NCBI GenBank assembly: GCA_011390985.1
Contig: JAABRJ010000520.1
Coordinates: 1-13,296 of the forward strand
DNA length: 13,296 nucleotides
Source of the DNA: Desulfobacteraceae bacterium
GTDB lineage: Bacteria > Desulfobacterota > Desulfobacteria > Desulfobacterales > JAABRJ01
Direction of reading: 5' to 3'
Shown piece by piece: positions 1-7,505 of the stretch. The notes under the pieces are model-generated. The model was not told the origin of the DNA and made no database searches. It saw only the letters and a list, made by a program, of their open reading frames with translations. Numbering within the stretch: the stretch's first letter is position 1; every line of letters begins with the position of its first letter. The position numbers were made by a program, and so were the translations under genes.

Positions 1-2557
1 TCGCGATGTCCAGGGCCTGCAGCCGGTCAACGATGATCTGCTCAGGCTTCTGAAAAAGGCTCAACTGCACCGGACCCGCCGGCTTTGCGGCGCCCGTGTG
101 GTCAGCCATGGCCCGACCATAGAGGCTGTCTTCGTTGTTTTCAATCTTAAAGAGTATTTTTTTGGCCCGCCGGATCACCGGCTCGGGAATTCCGGCCAAG
201 CGGGCGACCTGGATGCCGTAGCTGCGGTTGGTGCCGCCTTCCACCAGCTTGCGCAGGAAGATAATTTCGTCGTTCCACTCTTTGACGGCGATATTGAAAT
301 TTTTCACCCGGGTTTTGCTTTGGGCCAGATCGGTCAGTTCATGATAATGGGTTGCAAAAAGGGTCTTGACGCCGCGGCCGTGGGCATCGTGGAGGTGCTC
401 GGCAACCGCCCACGCAATGCTGAGGCCGTCGAAGGTGCTGGTGCCGCGCCCGATTTCATCCATGATGACCAGGCTGCGGGGGGTGGCGTTGTTGAGAATA
501 TTGGCGGTTTCCTGCATTTCCACCATGAAGGTGCTCTGCCCCTGGGACAGGTTGTCCAGGGCGCCCACCCGGGTGAAGATCCGGTCTGTCACCGTCAGTG
601 ACGCCCGTCGCGCGGGGACAAAAGCGCCCATCTGGCCGAGGACGACGGTCAGCGCCACCTGGCGCAGGATCGTCGACTTGCCGGCCATGTTGGGGCCGGT
701 GATCACCAGAACCTGGTGTTGCTGGTCGTCCAGCCGGATGGAGTTGGGCACAAAGCGTTCGGCAGCGATCATTTTTTCGACGACCGGGTGCCGGCCGTCC
801 GTGATTTCGATGATCCCCTCAGAGTTGATTTCGGGCCGCACGTAGCCGCTGTGGTCGGCCACTTCGGCCAGCGCCAGGAGGCAGTCCAGCCGCGCAAGAT
901 GCTCGGCGGCCGCGAGCAGGGCGTCGCGATGCCCCATCACCTCGGCCCGCAGATCGTTGAATAGCCGGTATTCCAGCGTCGCCCGCTGGTCTTCGGCGCC
1001 CAGCACCCGGGCCTCGAAGTCCTTCAGGGCCTCGGTGATGTAGCGCTCGGCGTTGACCAGGGTCTGCTTGCGGACATAATGGGCGGGCACCTTGGCGGCG
1101 TGGGTTTTGGAAATCTCGATGTAATACCCGAAAACCCTGTTGTAACGAACTTTGAGGGAGGCGATGCCGGTCGCCTCACGCTCCTCGCTTTCCAGTCGGG
1201 CCAGCCAGCTTTTGCCGTCTCGGCTGATCTGAATCAGCTCATCCAGCTCGCTGTTGAACCCCGTTTTGATGATGCCGCCCTCGGTGATCGTTGGCGGGGC
1301 GTCTTCGCGGATGGCACGCGCAATCAGCACCGCAAGCGCTGTCAGGCCGCGGGTATCCTCGAACCCCTGGAAAAGCCTGCTTTGGAAGCGGGCGACGCCG
1401 GCGCGGATGGCCGGCAGGGTTTCCAGAGAGGTTTTCAAGGCCACCAGATCCCGCGCATTGGCCTGCCCCATGGCGATCTTGCTGCCCAGGCGCTCAAGGT
1501 CAAAAACCGATTTGAACTGCTCCCGCAGATGGCCCCGCAATGAAAGATCGCCCTTGGCCTCCGCCACTGCGTCCAGCCGGGCGGTGATGGCGGCGGCATC
1601 CGCCAGCGGGTAGCGCAGCCAGTTTTTGAGCGCCCTGGCCCCCATGGGCGTCACCGTCTTGTCGATGACGTTGAGCAGCGTTCCGCCGCGTCCCCCGCTG
1701 CGCATGTTGCGCAGCAGCTCCAGGTTCCGGCAGCTGATCTCATCGACGATAAGGTGGTTGTCCAGCGAATAGGTTTCAATTCGCGCCAGGTGCGCGACAT
1801 CCTGCTTTTGGGTTTCCCGCACGTAAAACAACACCGCACCGGCAGCGCTGACAGCGGCCTTTTGGTCTTCACAGCCGAACCCTTCGAGGGAGAGGGTGTT
1901 GAACTGCGCCAGGAGCCTTTCGCGGCCTTTGCGGTAGTCAAAGGCGTTGCCGTCCACATAGGAGACCGCAACCTCCGGCAGGGCCGCGGTGAGCGCCGAA
2001 AACTCAGGGTCGCCGCGGCCCTCCTCGGCGAGCAGTATTTCACTCGGGGCGACCCGCAGGATTTCCTCGCGGATCGTATCGGCTGCATTCGACTCAAACA
2101 GCCGGAAAGTCCCGGTGGAAATATCGAGGTAGGCCACGCCGAAGGCCGCCTGCAGGCGGGCGACAGCCAGGATGAAATTGTTGGATTTAGCGTCGAGAAA
2201 ACTGTTGTCGACGATCATGCCGGGGGTGATCACCCGCACCACGTCCCGCTTGACCAGGCCCTTGGCCGCGGCCGGATCCTCGATCTGGTCACAGATGGCC
2301 ACCTTAAACCCCTGCTCGATCAGGCGCACGATGTATCCCTGGGCGGCCCGGTAGGGAACGCCGCACATGGGGACCGGGATGTTTTCGTTCTTGTTGCGAG
2401 AGGTCAGCGTGATCTCAAGGGCGCTGGCGGCCACCTTGGCGTCCTCGAAAAACATTTCGTAGAAATCCCCCATGCGGTAGAACAGGATGGCATCCGGGTA
2501 CTGCTCCTTGATGGAGAGGTACTGCTGGATCATGGGGGTGGCTTTGGGTGCATTCAT
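1..2557 (-). CDS. mutS: DNA mismatch repair ATPase MutS (C-terminus cut by window edge)
   Basis: MutS recognises base mismatches and small loops in newly replicated DNA and uses ATP to recruit MutL. I translated 852 in-frame codons from ATG at 2557 with no stop or frameshift, so the gene runs off the left edge. The family is usually about 850-890 residues, so probably only a short tail is missing. Visible motifs: the mismatch-wedging Phe-x-Glu motif (F32-Y33-E34, in GDFYEMF), Walker A GPNMAGKST at about 621-629, Walker B MDEIGRGTSTFDG from about 699, and an ATHYHEL segment downstream. The start at 2557 puts MNAPKATPMIQQYLSIK before the core. Met9 is a possible later start, and the ribosome site before 2557 is weak (GAG). 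It lies 189 nt after the LapA-domain gene, so it may have its own promoter. Identity is essentially certain from the motifs. Confidence 0.97.
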   Translation of the reverse strand, partial: MNAPKATPMIQQYLSIKEQYPDAILFYRMGDFYEMFFEDAKVAASALEITLTSRNKNENIPVPMCGVPYRAAQGYIVRLIEQGFKVAICDQIEDPAAAKGLVKRDVVRVITPGMIVDNSFLDAKSNNFILAVARLQAAFGVAYLDISTGTFRLFESNAADTIREEILRVAPSEILLAEEGRGDPEFSALTAALPEVAVSYVDGNAFDYRKGRERLLAQFNTLSLEGFGCEDQKAAVSAAGAVLFYVRETQKQDVAHLARIETYSLDNHLIVDEISCRNLELLRNMRSGGRGGTLLNVIDKTVTPMGARALKNWLRYPLADAAAITARLDAVAEAKGDLSLRGHLREQFKSVFDLERLGSKIAMGQANARDLVALKTSLETLPAIRAGVARFQSRLFQGFEDTRGLTALAVLIARAIREDAPPTITEGGIIKTGFNSELDELIQISRDGKSWLARLESEEREATGIASLKVRYNRVFGYYIEISKTHAAKVPAHYVRKQTLVNAERYITEALKDFEARVLGAEDQRATLEYRLFNDLRAEVMGHRDALLAAAEHLARLDCLLALAEVADHSGYVRPEINSEGIIEITDGRHPVVEKMIAAERFVPNSIRLDDQQHQVLVITGPNMAGKSTILRQVALTVVLGQMGAFVPARRASLTVTDRIFTRVGALDNLSQGQSTFMVEMQETANILNNATPRSLVIMDEIGRGTSTFDGLSIAWAVAEHLHDAHGRGVKTLFATHYHELTDLAQSKTRVKNFNIAVKEWNDEIIFLRKLVEGGTNRSYGIQVARLAGIPEPVIRRAKKILFKIENNEDSLYGRAMADHTGAAKPAGPVQLSLFQKPEQIIVDRLQALDIA

Positions 2558-2628
2558 ACCGTCAGGCTCAATTGCGACCGGTATAGGCCCGGCAACGCGG
2601 CGGGCTGTTAAAAAACAACGGGCATCAT

Positions 2629-2663
2629 CCGAAAAAAACCGGCACCTGGGGGTTGGTTTTCGG
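2629..2663 (-). terminator. Weak hairpin candidate between LapA-domain gene and mutS
   Basis: On the minus strand CCGAAAACC (2663-2655) can pair with GGTTTTTTTCGG (2640-2629), with a three-U bulge inside the right arm. The U-rich stretch is in the stem, not after it, so this is a poor intrinsic terminator. It may only attenuate read-through from the HIT/LapA unit into mutS. The rest of the 189-nt gap shows nothing convincing. Confidence 0.2.
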
Positions 2664-2746
2664 ATCAGGCCCGATCAGCGGTTGGCACAGGCGGGGAAAT
2701 ACAGGCCTGCGCCCGGAAGCCTTGCGCGCACTGCGGCCGCGCGGTT

Positions 2747-3133
2747 TCAGCCCCGGTGTGACGCGTCGAGGACTTCGGTGTGCCCCGCCGGATTCCCGGC
2801 GTGCGCCGCGCTGCCGCCGGCTTTGAGGGCTTCGTTCTGCCGGGTGAGTTCGGATATTTTCTGCACTTGCAAATCGACCGTCGTGCTGAGGTTCTTAATA
2901 GCCTTGTTGGCCCTGAAGCGTCCCGAGAGGCTGAAGAAATAGGAAACCAGGATGCCCAATAGAAAGCAGCCCGTGAAAATGATCGCATTGTTAAGTTTGG
3001 CGGTTTGATACTGGAGGAAAAAGAGGTTCAGGCTGAGGTCCGGTTTTTCAAGGAAAAAGTGTAAGTTCTGGTATATCAGCAACCCGATCAACGCGAAAAT
3101 CAGGACCCACAGGATTACCTTAAAATTTTTCAT
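2747..3133 (-). CDS. LapA-domain (DUF1049) small inner-membrane protein
   Basis: This 128-residue membrane protein has the LapA/DUF1049 layout (YciS/LapA-like). A first hydrophobic segment is at about residues 5-21, followed by a short loop carrying the typical YQNLHFF-type sequence. A second hydrophobic segment is at about 49-68. A charged, coiled-coil-like cytoplasmic tail follows at about 75-105, and a Gly/Ala/His-rich end. In Enterobacteria LapA works with LapB in lipopolysaccharide assembly control; whether this homologue does so is inference, and no lapB lies beside it. The ATG at 3133 is well supported by AGGAG at 3145-3141, seven nt upstream. It starts 16 nt after the stop of the HIT gene, so the two are probably co-transcribed. 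Confidence 0.8.
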   Translation of the reverse strand: MKNFKVILWVLIFALIGLLIYQNLHFFLEKPDLSLNLFFLQYQTAKLNNAIIFTGCFLLGILVSYFFSLSGRFRANKAIKNLSTTVDLQVQKISELTRQNEALKAGGSAAHAGNPAGHTEVLDASHRG

Positions 3134-3149
3134 TCAAAATCTCCTGATA

Positions 3150-3635
3150 TCATATGGTTAAGTCAATATCCACAAAGTGGGGCTTTAGGTTTTCACAGGT
3201 GGCTTGAAGGTGTTCCGGGATCACCCTGACATCGGCAAAGACCGCCAGGGCGTTGACGTCTCCGTGCCACCGGGGAACCACATGGAAATGGAGGTGCGCC
3301 GCCACACCGGCGCCCGCCACCTTGCCGAGGTTGAGCCCGACGTTGAAACCGTCGGGGTGCATAGCCCGTTTCAGAACAGCGATGGCCTGTTCCACGGTTT
3401 TGAGCAGGACGGCCATCTCGCTGCCGCAGAGTTGGTCCAGCGCCGCGACGTGCCGGGTCGGGGCCACCAGCAGGTGCCCGTTGATGTAAGGAAACTTGTT
3501 CATCACGACCATGGTTTGCGGCCCCTTGAAGAGGGTCAACGCATCATCGGGACCCATGGCATTGCAAAAGACGCAGCCTTCCTCTTTTTCTCCCAGGATA
3601 TACTCGATCCGCCAGGGAGCCCACATGGTTTTCAT
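3150..3635 (-). CDS. HIT-family nucleotide hydrolase/transferase (AP4A-type)
   Basis: HIT proteins cleave or transfer nucleotides from dinucleoside polyphosphates or nucleotidyl adducts through a histidine triad. The triad HLHFHVV is plain (H114, H116, H118), followed by PRW. Near the N-terminus are the WAPWR motif and a CxxC pair (C21, C24), which in related proteins binds zinc. This resembles the 160-170 residue AP4A phosphorylase/Fhit-like branch. I start at ATG 3635 (161 aa), because GGAG lies six nt upstream and MKTMWAPWR is the usual family beginning. An in-frame TTG at 3653 gives six more residues but would place that ribosome site inside the gene. It is followed after 16 nt by the LapA-domain gene. 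The exact substrate cannot be read from sequence. Confidence 0.9.
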   Translation of the reverse strand: MKTMWAPWRIEYILGEKEEGCVFCNAMGPDDALTLFKGPQTMVVMNKFPYINGHLLVAPTRHVAALDQLCGSEMAVLLKTVEQAIAVLKRAMHPDGFNVGLNLGKVAGAGVAAHLHFHVVPRWHGDVNALAVFADVRVIPEHLQATCENLKPHFVDIDLTI

Positions 3636-3641
3636 GGGAAA

Positions 3642-3645
3642 CTCC
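3642..3645 (-). promoter_or_regulatory. Ribosome binding site deciding the HIT gene start
   Basis: On the minus strand GGAG sits six nt before ATG 3635. This supports that ATG over the upstream in-frame TTG at 3653. Confidence 0.65.
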
Positions 3646-3708
3646 AACCGCAAAAGGGTTTCGCAACGACGCTCAATTCAAGAATCTCAAAGAATTTCGA
3701 ATTGTTCC

Positions 3709-3737
3709 TATCTACTTTTTTTGCCCTCAAAACTCAA
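3709..3737 (-). promoter_or_regulatory. Candidate sigma70-type promoter for the HIT/LapA unit
   Basis: On the minus strand TTGAGT (3737-3732) and TAGATA (3714-3709) are separated by exactly 17 nt. They lie in an unusually AT-rich stretch between the UPF0280 and HIT genes. The -35 overlaps the UPF0280 stop codon. The match is moderate (four of six and three of six), so this is tentative. The 98-nt gap and its base composition favour a separate promoter here. Confidence 0.28.
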
Positions 3738-4471
3738 CCCTTTTTTCCGTGAAGGGGCACCACCTGCAGATTTCCCCAGACCCCCATGCGATCGCCGGCG
3801 ATGATCACGATGCCGTCAAGCCCCGTGATCGCCCCTCCGAATTCGATGGCCGCCTGAATGTCCTTGGCCGTCTTGACGTGGTTTCCAATGGCAGTGGCGG
3901 CGGCATCGGCCAGGGCGCAGCAGGGCGCCACGACGCAGACCGCATCCGCTCTTCCCAGGCTGCGGGAATGCCCCACGGTCCCCGACGACGTGCAGACCCC
4001 GAAAGGATCAGCGGCGGCCTCAAACTGCAGGCCGATGCGCATGCTGAGGGGAGAGTCGCCGGCGTAAATCGCGATGGTCAGCGCCTCCCGGTTTCTGATG
4101 AAAACATCCCCGCCGTTTTCGACTACCACCTCGGCGCTTTGCGCCAGGAGGTCGGCTCCCACGGCCGCGGCCACGGCCCCGGCAACCGCGGCCATCGGGC
4201 CGACCCGGGCCCGGGAGGCGGCCGCGCACATCCGTCGCACAATCGGCGGGGCCGGTCCGTCCAACGGCCAGGGCGCCATGCTGGCGGCAAAAGCGGGAAA
4301 CTGCCGGATAAAGCCTTCCAGCTGATGCCGGTGGCGCAGAACGGATTCGCGCGCCGCGGCCGCCAGCGGACGGTCGGCCTGGATCCACAGATCGGTTTCC
4401 TGCACCACCACCCGGAAGGCGGCCGGGAGTCTGCGGTTCACCCCCTGGCGGTAGGTCCTGGCCTGGTGCAT
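3734..4471 (-). CDS. UPF0280 family protein (ApbE-like fold)
   Basis: This 245-residue protein matches the uncharacterised UPF0280 family, which is related to the ApbE flavin transferase superfamily. Recognisable blocks are GPMAAVAGAVA (about 91-101), EVVVENGGDVFI (about 114-125) and a GVCTSSGTVGHSRSLGRADAV block (about 158-178). A closing GxxTGxDGIVIIAGDRMGVWG region (about 213-233) completes the match. No signal peptide is seen, whereas classical ApbE is exported, so this is probably cytoplasmic. Its reaction is unknown; flavin or a related cofactor as ligand is only inference from the fold. Its ATG shares one base with the stop of the upstream HD gene (TGATG), which implies translational coupling. 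There is a CC pair at 184-185. Confidence 0.85.
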   Translation of the reverse strand: MHQARTYRQGVNRRLPAAFRVVVQETDLWIQADRPLAAAARESVLRHRHQLEGFIRQFPAFAASMAPWPLDGPAPPIVRRMCAAASRARVGPMAAVAGAVAAAVGADLLAQSAEVVVENGGDVFIRNREALTIAIYAGDSPLSMRIGLQFEAAADPFGVCTSSGTVGHSRSLGRADAVCVVAPCCALADAAATAIGNHVKTAKDIQAAIEFGGAITGLDGIVIIAGDRMGVWGNLQVVPLHGKKG

Positions 4472-5652
4472 CAGAGCACCCGGATTTCAGGTCGCAGCTC
4501 GGGGGGGCACTGTTGCAGGAAATATTGATCGGTCATGCCGGCGATGAAGTCGCGGACAATTTCCTCGGGCCGGTGCTGGGAAAGGTATTCAGCGGACATG
4601 TCTTTCAAAAAGCGGGTGAAGATAACCGACTGCCGGTTTTCGTGCTGAAGATCGTTCAGATAACGTTCGAAAACCCGCCCAAAAAGGACTCGGATCGATT
4701 CCAGGTGGCGCTTGATGTCCGGGTTGAGGTAGATATGCTGCAGGTTGAAGTCCTTCAGGCGCTTGAGGGCCTCGGAAACCGCGGCGCTGAAGACGATCTG
4801 GTTGCGATCGCAGCTGTTGCGGATCACGTCGGTGACCAGATTGTAGACAATCGTGCCGTTGGTTTTGCCGAGAAGTGCCGTGCTCTCCGCGGGAAGATCG
4901 CTGCGGCGGATCATGTTCAGGCGGATGGCATCTTCGATATCCCGGCCGATGTAGCTGATGGTGTCGGCCATGCGGACCACGCACCCCTCCAGGGTCATGG
5001 GGATCAGTTCGGTATCCGGCTCCCATGTCTTGCGATCGATATCCTCTGCCAGGCGCTCGAACGTCTTGGAGGCGTCCGGCTGGAGTTGACGGTCGTGGAC
5101 CTCACCGTCGTGGCAGAGGATCCCGTCCAGGGTCTGCAGGCACAGGTTCCACCCCCGTCCCTTGCGCTCCAGGCGGTCCAGGAACTGGATGCTCTGGACG
5201 TTGTGGTGGAAGTCGCCGATGCCGTGGCTGCGGCAGATGGCGGAGAGGACCCGCTCGCCGTCATGCCCGAAGGGGGCATGGCCGATATCGTGGCCCAGGG
5301 CGATGGCCTCGATCAGGTCCTGGTTGAGGCCCAGAAAACGGCCGATGGTGCGCGAAATCTTGGAGACCAGCTGCACGTGCAGCACGCGGTGGGTGATGTG
5401 ATCGTTGCGGATCAAATAGAACACCTGGGTCTTGTCGATGTAGCGGGTATAGGCCAGCGAATGCAGGATGCGGTCCACGTCCAGCGAGAAGTTCTGCCGG
5501 TAGTCGTCTTTCAGGCGTTCTTCGGTCTGGCGCCGCAGGCCGCGGCAGCTGAGGGTCGCCCGGGATGACAGGGTCTCGCTTTCCCGCCGGTCCATCTCCT
5601 CCCGCATGCGCTTCAGGCTGCGCGCGGGAAACGCCGGGTCAAATTTTTCCAT
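4471..5652 (-). CDS. HD-domain dNTP triphosphohydrolase-like protein (dGTPase family)
   Basis: This 393-residue protein resembles the deoxyguanosinetriphosphate triphosphohydrolase-like branch of HD phosphohydrolases, which strip triphosphate from dNTPs. The segment RILHSLAYTRYIDKTQVF (about 61-78) corresponds to the family's early conserved block. The metal ligands are visible: His88 (ITH), His121-Asp122 in GHDIGHAPFGHDGE, and Asp230 in MADTISYIGRDIEDA. The usual GFEHNxQS motif appears here as DFHHNVQS (about 147-153). Length is normal for the family. Its ATG lies 14 nt inside the ATP-grasp gene, with GAGAGG 10 nt upstream as ribosome site. Its stop overlaps the UPF0280 start. True substrate preference cannot be read. 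A role in dNTP balance is inference from the family. Confidence 0.88.
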   Translation of the reverse strand: MEKFDPAFPARSLKRMREEMDRRESETLSSRATLSCRGLRRQTEERLKDDYRQNFSLDVDRILHSLAYTRYIDKTQVFYLIRNDHITHRVLHVQLVSKISRTIGRFLGLNQDLIEAIALGHDIGHAPFGHDGERVLSAICRSHGIGDFHHNVQSIQFLDRLERKGRGWNLCLQTLDGILCHDGEVHDRQLQPDASKTFERLAEDIDRKTWEPDTELIPMTLEGCVVRMADTISYIGRDIEDAIRLNMIRRSDLPAESTALLGKTNGTIVYNLVTDVIRNSCDRNQIVFSAAVSEALKRLKDFNLQHIYLNPDIKRHLESIRVLFGRVFERYLNDLQHENRQSVIFTRFLKDMSAEYLSQHRPEEIVRDFIAGMTDQYFLQQCPPELRPEIRVL

Positions 5653-6436
5653 CGTCGATCAGCCTCTCCATCAGCTGCAGGTAGTCGATGCCCGCCTGCC
5701 GGAACCCCTCTTTGCCGTATTTCATGTTGGCCTCCAGGAGAAAAAAGCGTCCGCGGCAGGCGCAGATGTCAATTCCGACGTCGTTCCAGCCGCAACGGCG
5801 GGCGGTGGCAAGCGCCAGATCGCAGGCCTCGGCCGGCACCGGCGCCAAACTGATCGCGGCGCCGATGGCCACGTTGGAGCGAAATTCGCCCGGCGCCGCG
5901 ATGCGCCAGTAGGCGTGCACGATGTCATCCCCGATGATCACCACCCGAATATCGCGATCGCACGGCAGGTACTCCTGGATGTAGGCGATTCGGGTCTCGC
6001 GGCAGTAGGCCGCCAGCTCATCGGGATTGCGAACTAGAAAAACCCCTCTTCCCATCGCGGACCCGCGGGGAATCTTGGCTATAAACGGGTAGGTGAACAG
6101 GGACGGGATCTTTGCCCGCCCCTGGCGCCCGAAAAAAATCCGGGTTCGCGGGTGCGGCAGTTCGAGGAGGTTGAAAAGGGCGGTCTGGCGGATCTTGTCC
6201 TGAACGAACTTGTAGGTGTGGTAACTGGGAAAGGTGGCCTTGCCGACCGCATTGAAAAGATCCGCGTAAAAGGTCGAGGGATAATAGATCTTGTCCGCCC
6301 GGCGAATCATTTCCGCGGCTTCCGGGGGGTAGCCCGAAAAATCAGGCTGCACCCCGAGGGTCAGCACGTTGCGGCACCCCTTGAGGCGCCCCTCCAGGGC
6401 AATCACCTTGCGGCCGCTGCTGTTGGCTGCACCCAT
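5639..6436 (-). CDS. RimK-like ATP-grasp domain protein
   Basis: This 265-residue protein has the ATP-grasp fold typical of RimK and glutathione-synthetase-like ligases, which join a carboxylate to an amine through an acylphosphate. Visible elements: the ATP-binding lysine and flexible loop AKIPRGSAMGRGV (about 120-132, Lys121), the IQEYLP hinge (about 153-158), the DIRVVIIGDDIVHAYWR strand region (about 162-178), and the metal-binding Asp223 and ExN motif (Glu235-Ala-Asn237, in LLEANMKYG). The N-terminal 100 residues carry a conserved-looking YYPSTFYADLF and TFPSYHTYKFVQDKIRQ region. It starts at ATG 6436 behind GGTGAG, and overlaps the HD gene by 14 nt. Substrates are unknown. It is shorter than typical RimK (about 300), so it may form a separate subfamily. 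Confidence 0.85.
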   Translation of the reverse strand: MGAANSSGRKVIALEGRLKGCRNVLTLGVQPDFSGYPPEAAEMIRRADKIYYPSTFYADLFNAVGKATFPSYHTYKFVQDKIRQTALFNLLELPHPRTRIFFGRQGRAKIPSLFTYPFIAKIPRGSAMGRGVFLVRNPDELAAYCRETRIAYIQEYLPCDRDIRVVIIGDDIVHAYWRIAAPGEFRSNVAIGAAISLAPVPAEACDLALATARRCGWNDVGIDICACRGRFFLLEANMKYGKEGFRQAGIDYLQLMERLIDDGKI

Positions 6437-6519
6437 GGGCTCACCAGCGGCGGGCAGAGACGCCCGCGCGGCAGTCGATTGCGGGCGGTGCGCGCCGCAC
6501 CCGTCCGAAACCGTGTGTT

Positions 6520-7389
6520 CTATTGGAATCGTTGCACGATTTTTTCCACGACCGCATTCAGTTCCCGGGCAAAGGGGGTTTCCGCGGCTTCATTCAGCAG
6601 CGGTTTGCCCTCATCGCTGGACTTGACCACCTGGGGCTCAAACGGCAGCGTGCCCAGAAACAAGACGCCCATTTCCGCGGCAGTGCGCCGGCCGCCGCCG
6701 CTTTTGAAGACTTCAATGGTTTTGCCGCAGCACGGGCACGCAAAAGGCCCCATGTTTTCGACCAGGCCCAACACTTCGAGGTTGACCGCTTTGCAAAAGT
6801 TGATGGATTTGCGGACATCCGCAAGCGCCACGTCCTGGGGGGTCGTGACGATCAGCGCCTTGGCGCCGGGAACCATCTGGGCCACGCTGAGGGGCTCGTC
6901 GCCGGTTCCGGGAGGAGAGTCGATCACCAGAAAATCCAGCTCCCCCCATCGGACATCGCCGATAAACTGCCGGATCACGCCGGTTTTGGCCGGCCCCCGC
7001 CAGATGACGGGATCATCCCCGTTTTGCAGCAGCGACTGCATCGAAACCACTTTGAGGTTGTCGTTGAAGGCCTTCGGGATTGCAAAATGGTCTTCGCCCA
7101 CATCCAGCAGGCCTTTGAGCCCCATGATGCCGGCGATACTGGGGCCGTGCAGGTCGACGTCCATCAAACCGACCCTAAAGCCCCTGCGCGACAGCGCCAC
7201 GGCCGTGTTGGCGGCGATGCTGCTTTTGCCGACCCCGCCTTTGCCGCTCATGACCAGCAGCTTGTGTTTGATCTTGGCAAGCGAGCTTTCGATGATCTGT
7301 TCTTGAATCTTGGCGGCCATGCCCTGACCACCGCCTGAAGCGCAGCTTCCGCTCGAACAGCCGGAAGCGGTGTTTTCGTCAGTTGCCAT
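6520..7389 (-). CDS. mrp: Mrp/NBP35-family P-loop ATPase, iron-sulfur cluster carrier
   Basis: Mrp/ApbC/NBP35 proteins are dimeric cytoplasmic ATPases that carry and hand over [4Fe-4S] clusters. In the 289-residue reading, the deviant Walker A GKGGVGKSS is at about 49-57 and DVDLHGPS at 77-84. The VIDSPPGTGDE block is at 155-165, and the cluster-binding CxxC appears as CPCC (218-221) before the GGGRRTAAEMGV block. The N-terminus carries two more cysteines in CSSGSCASGGG (C11, C16). The start at 7389 is chosen because AGGAG lies eight nt upstream. A further upstream ATG at 7419 would bury that site inside the coding region. It is the first gene of the next cluster, 83 nt before the ATP-grasp gene. 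A 30-bp palindrome lies in its leader. Confidence 0.93.
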   Translation of the reverse strand: MATDENTASGCSSGSCASGGGQGMAAKIQEQIIESSLAKIKHKLLVMSGKGGVGKSSIAANTAVALSRRGFRVGLMDVDLHGPSIAGIMGLKGLLDVGEDHFAIPKAFNDNLKVVSMQSLLQNGDDPVIWRGPAKTGVIRQFIGDVRWGELDFLVIDSPPGTGDEPLSVAQMVPGAKALIVTTPQDVALADVRKSINFCKAVNLEVLGLVENMGPFACPCCGKTIEVFKSGGGRRTAAEMGVLFLGTLPFEPQVVKSSDEGKPLLNEAAETPFARELNAVVEKIVQRFQ

Positions 7390-7397
7390 TGGGAGAT

Positions 7398-7402
7398 CTC
7401 CT
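7398..7402 (-). promoter_or_regulatory. Strong ribosome binding site setting the mrp start
   Basis: On the minus strand AGGAG lies eight nt before ATG 7389. This is a near-ideal site and argues against the in-frame ATG at 7419. Confidence 0.8.
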
Positions 7403-7420
7403 TTCACAATCACCCTCATT

Positions 7421-7450
7421 GACCGGTTGAAAAAGATTTTTCATCCGGTC
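7421..7450. repeat. 30-bp imperfect palindrome upstream of mrp
   Basis: The left arm GACCGGTTGAAAAA and the right arm TTTTTCATCCGGTC form an inverted repeat centred on GA. 13 of 15 symmetric pairs match; the only mismatches are one T-T and the central pair. It lies 32-61 nt before the mrp ATG, in the 116-nt gap after the DUF4292 gene. It has no T-tract after the stem on either strand, so it does not look like an intrinsic terminator. It could be an operator for a dimeric regulator or an RNA hairpin in the mrp leader; sequence alone does not decide. Confidence 0.7.
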
Positions 7451-7505
7451 TCTTGGGGGGCATGCTGGTGGTTTCAGCGACCCCGAAAGTTTGCCGACCG
7501 GGGTG

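Noticed and set aside
1754..2611. A 285-codon plus-strand open frame
   Set aside because: It is antisense to the N-terminal part of mutS, which reads through continuously on the minus strand.
4513..5568. A 351-codon plus-strand open frame
   Set aside because: It is antisense to the HD-domain gene, which carries intact metal-binding motifs.
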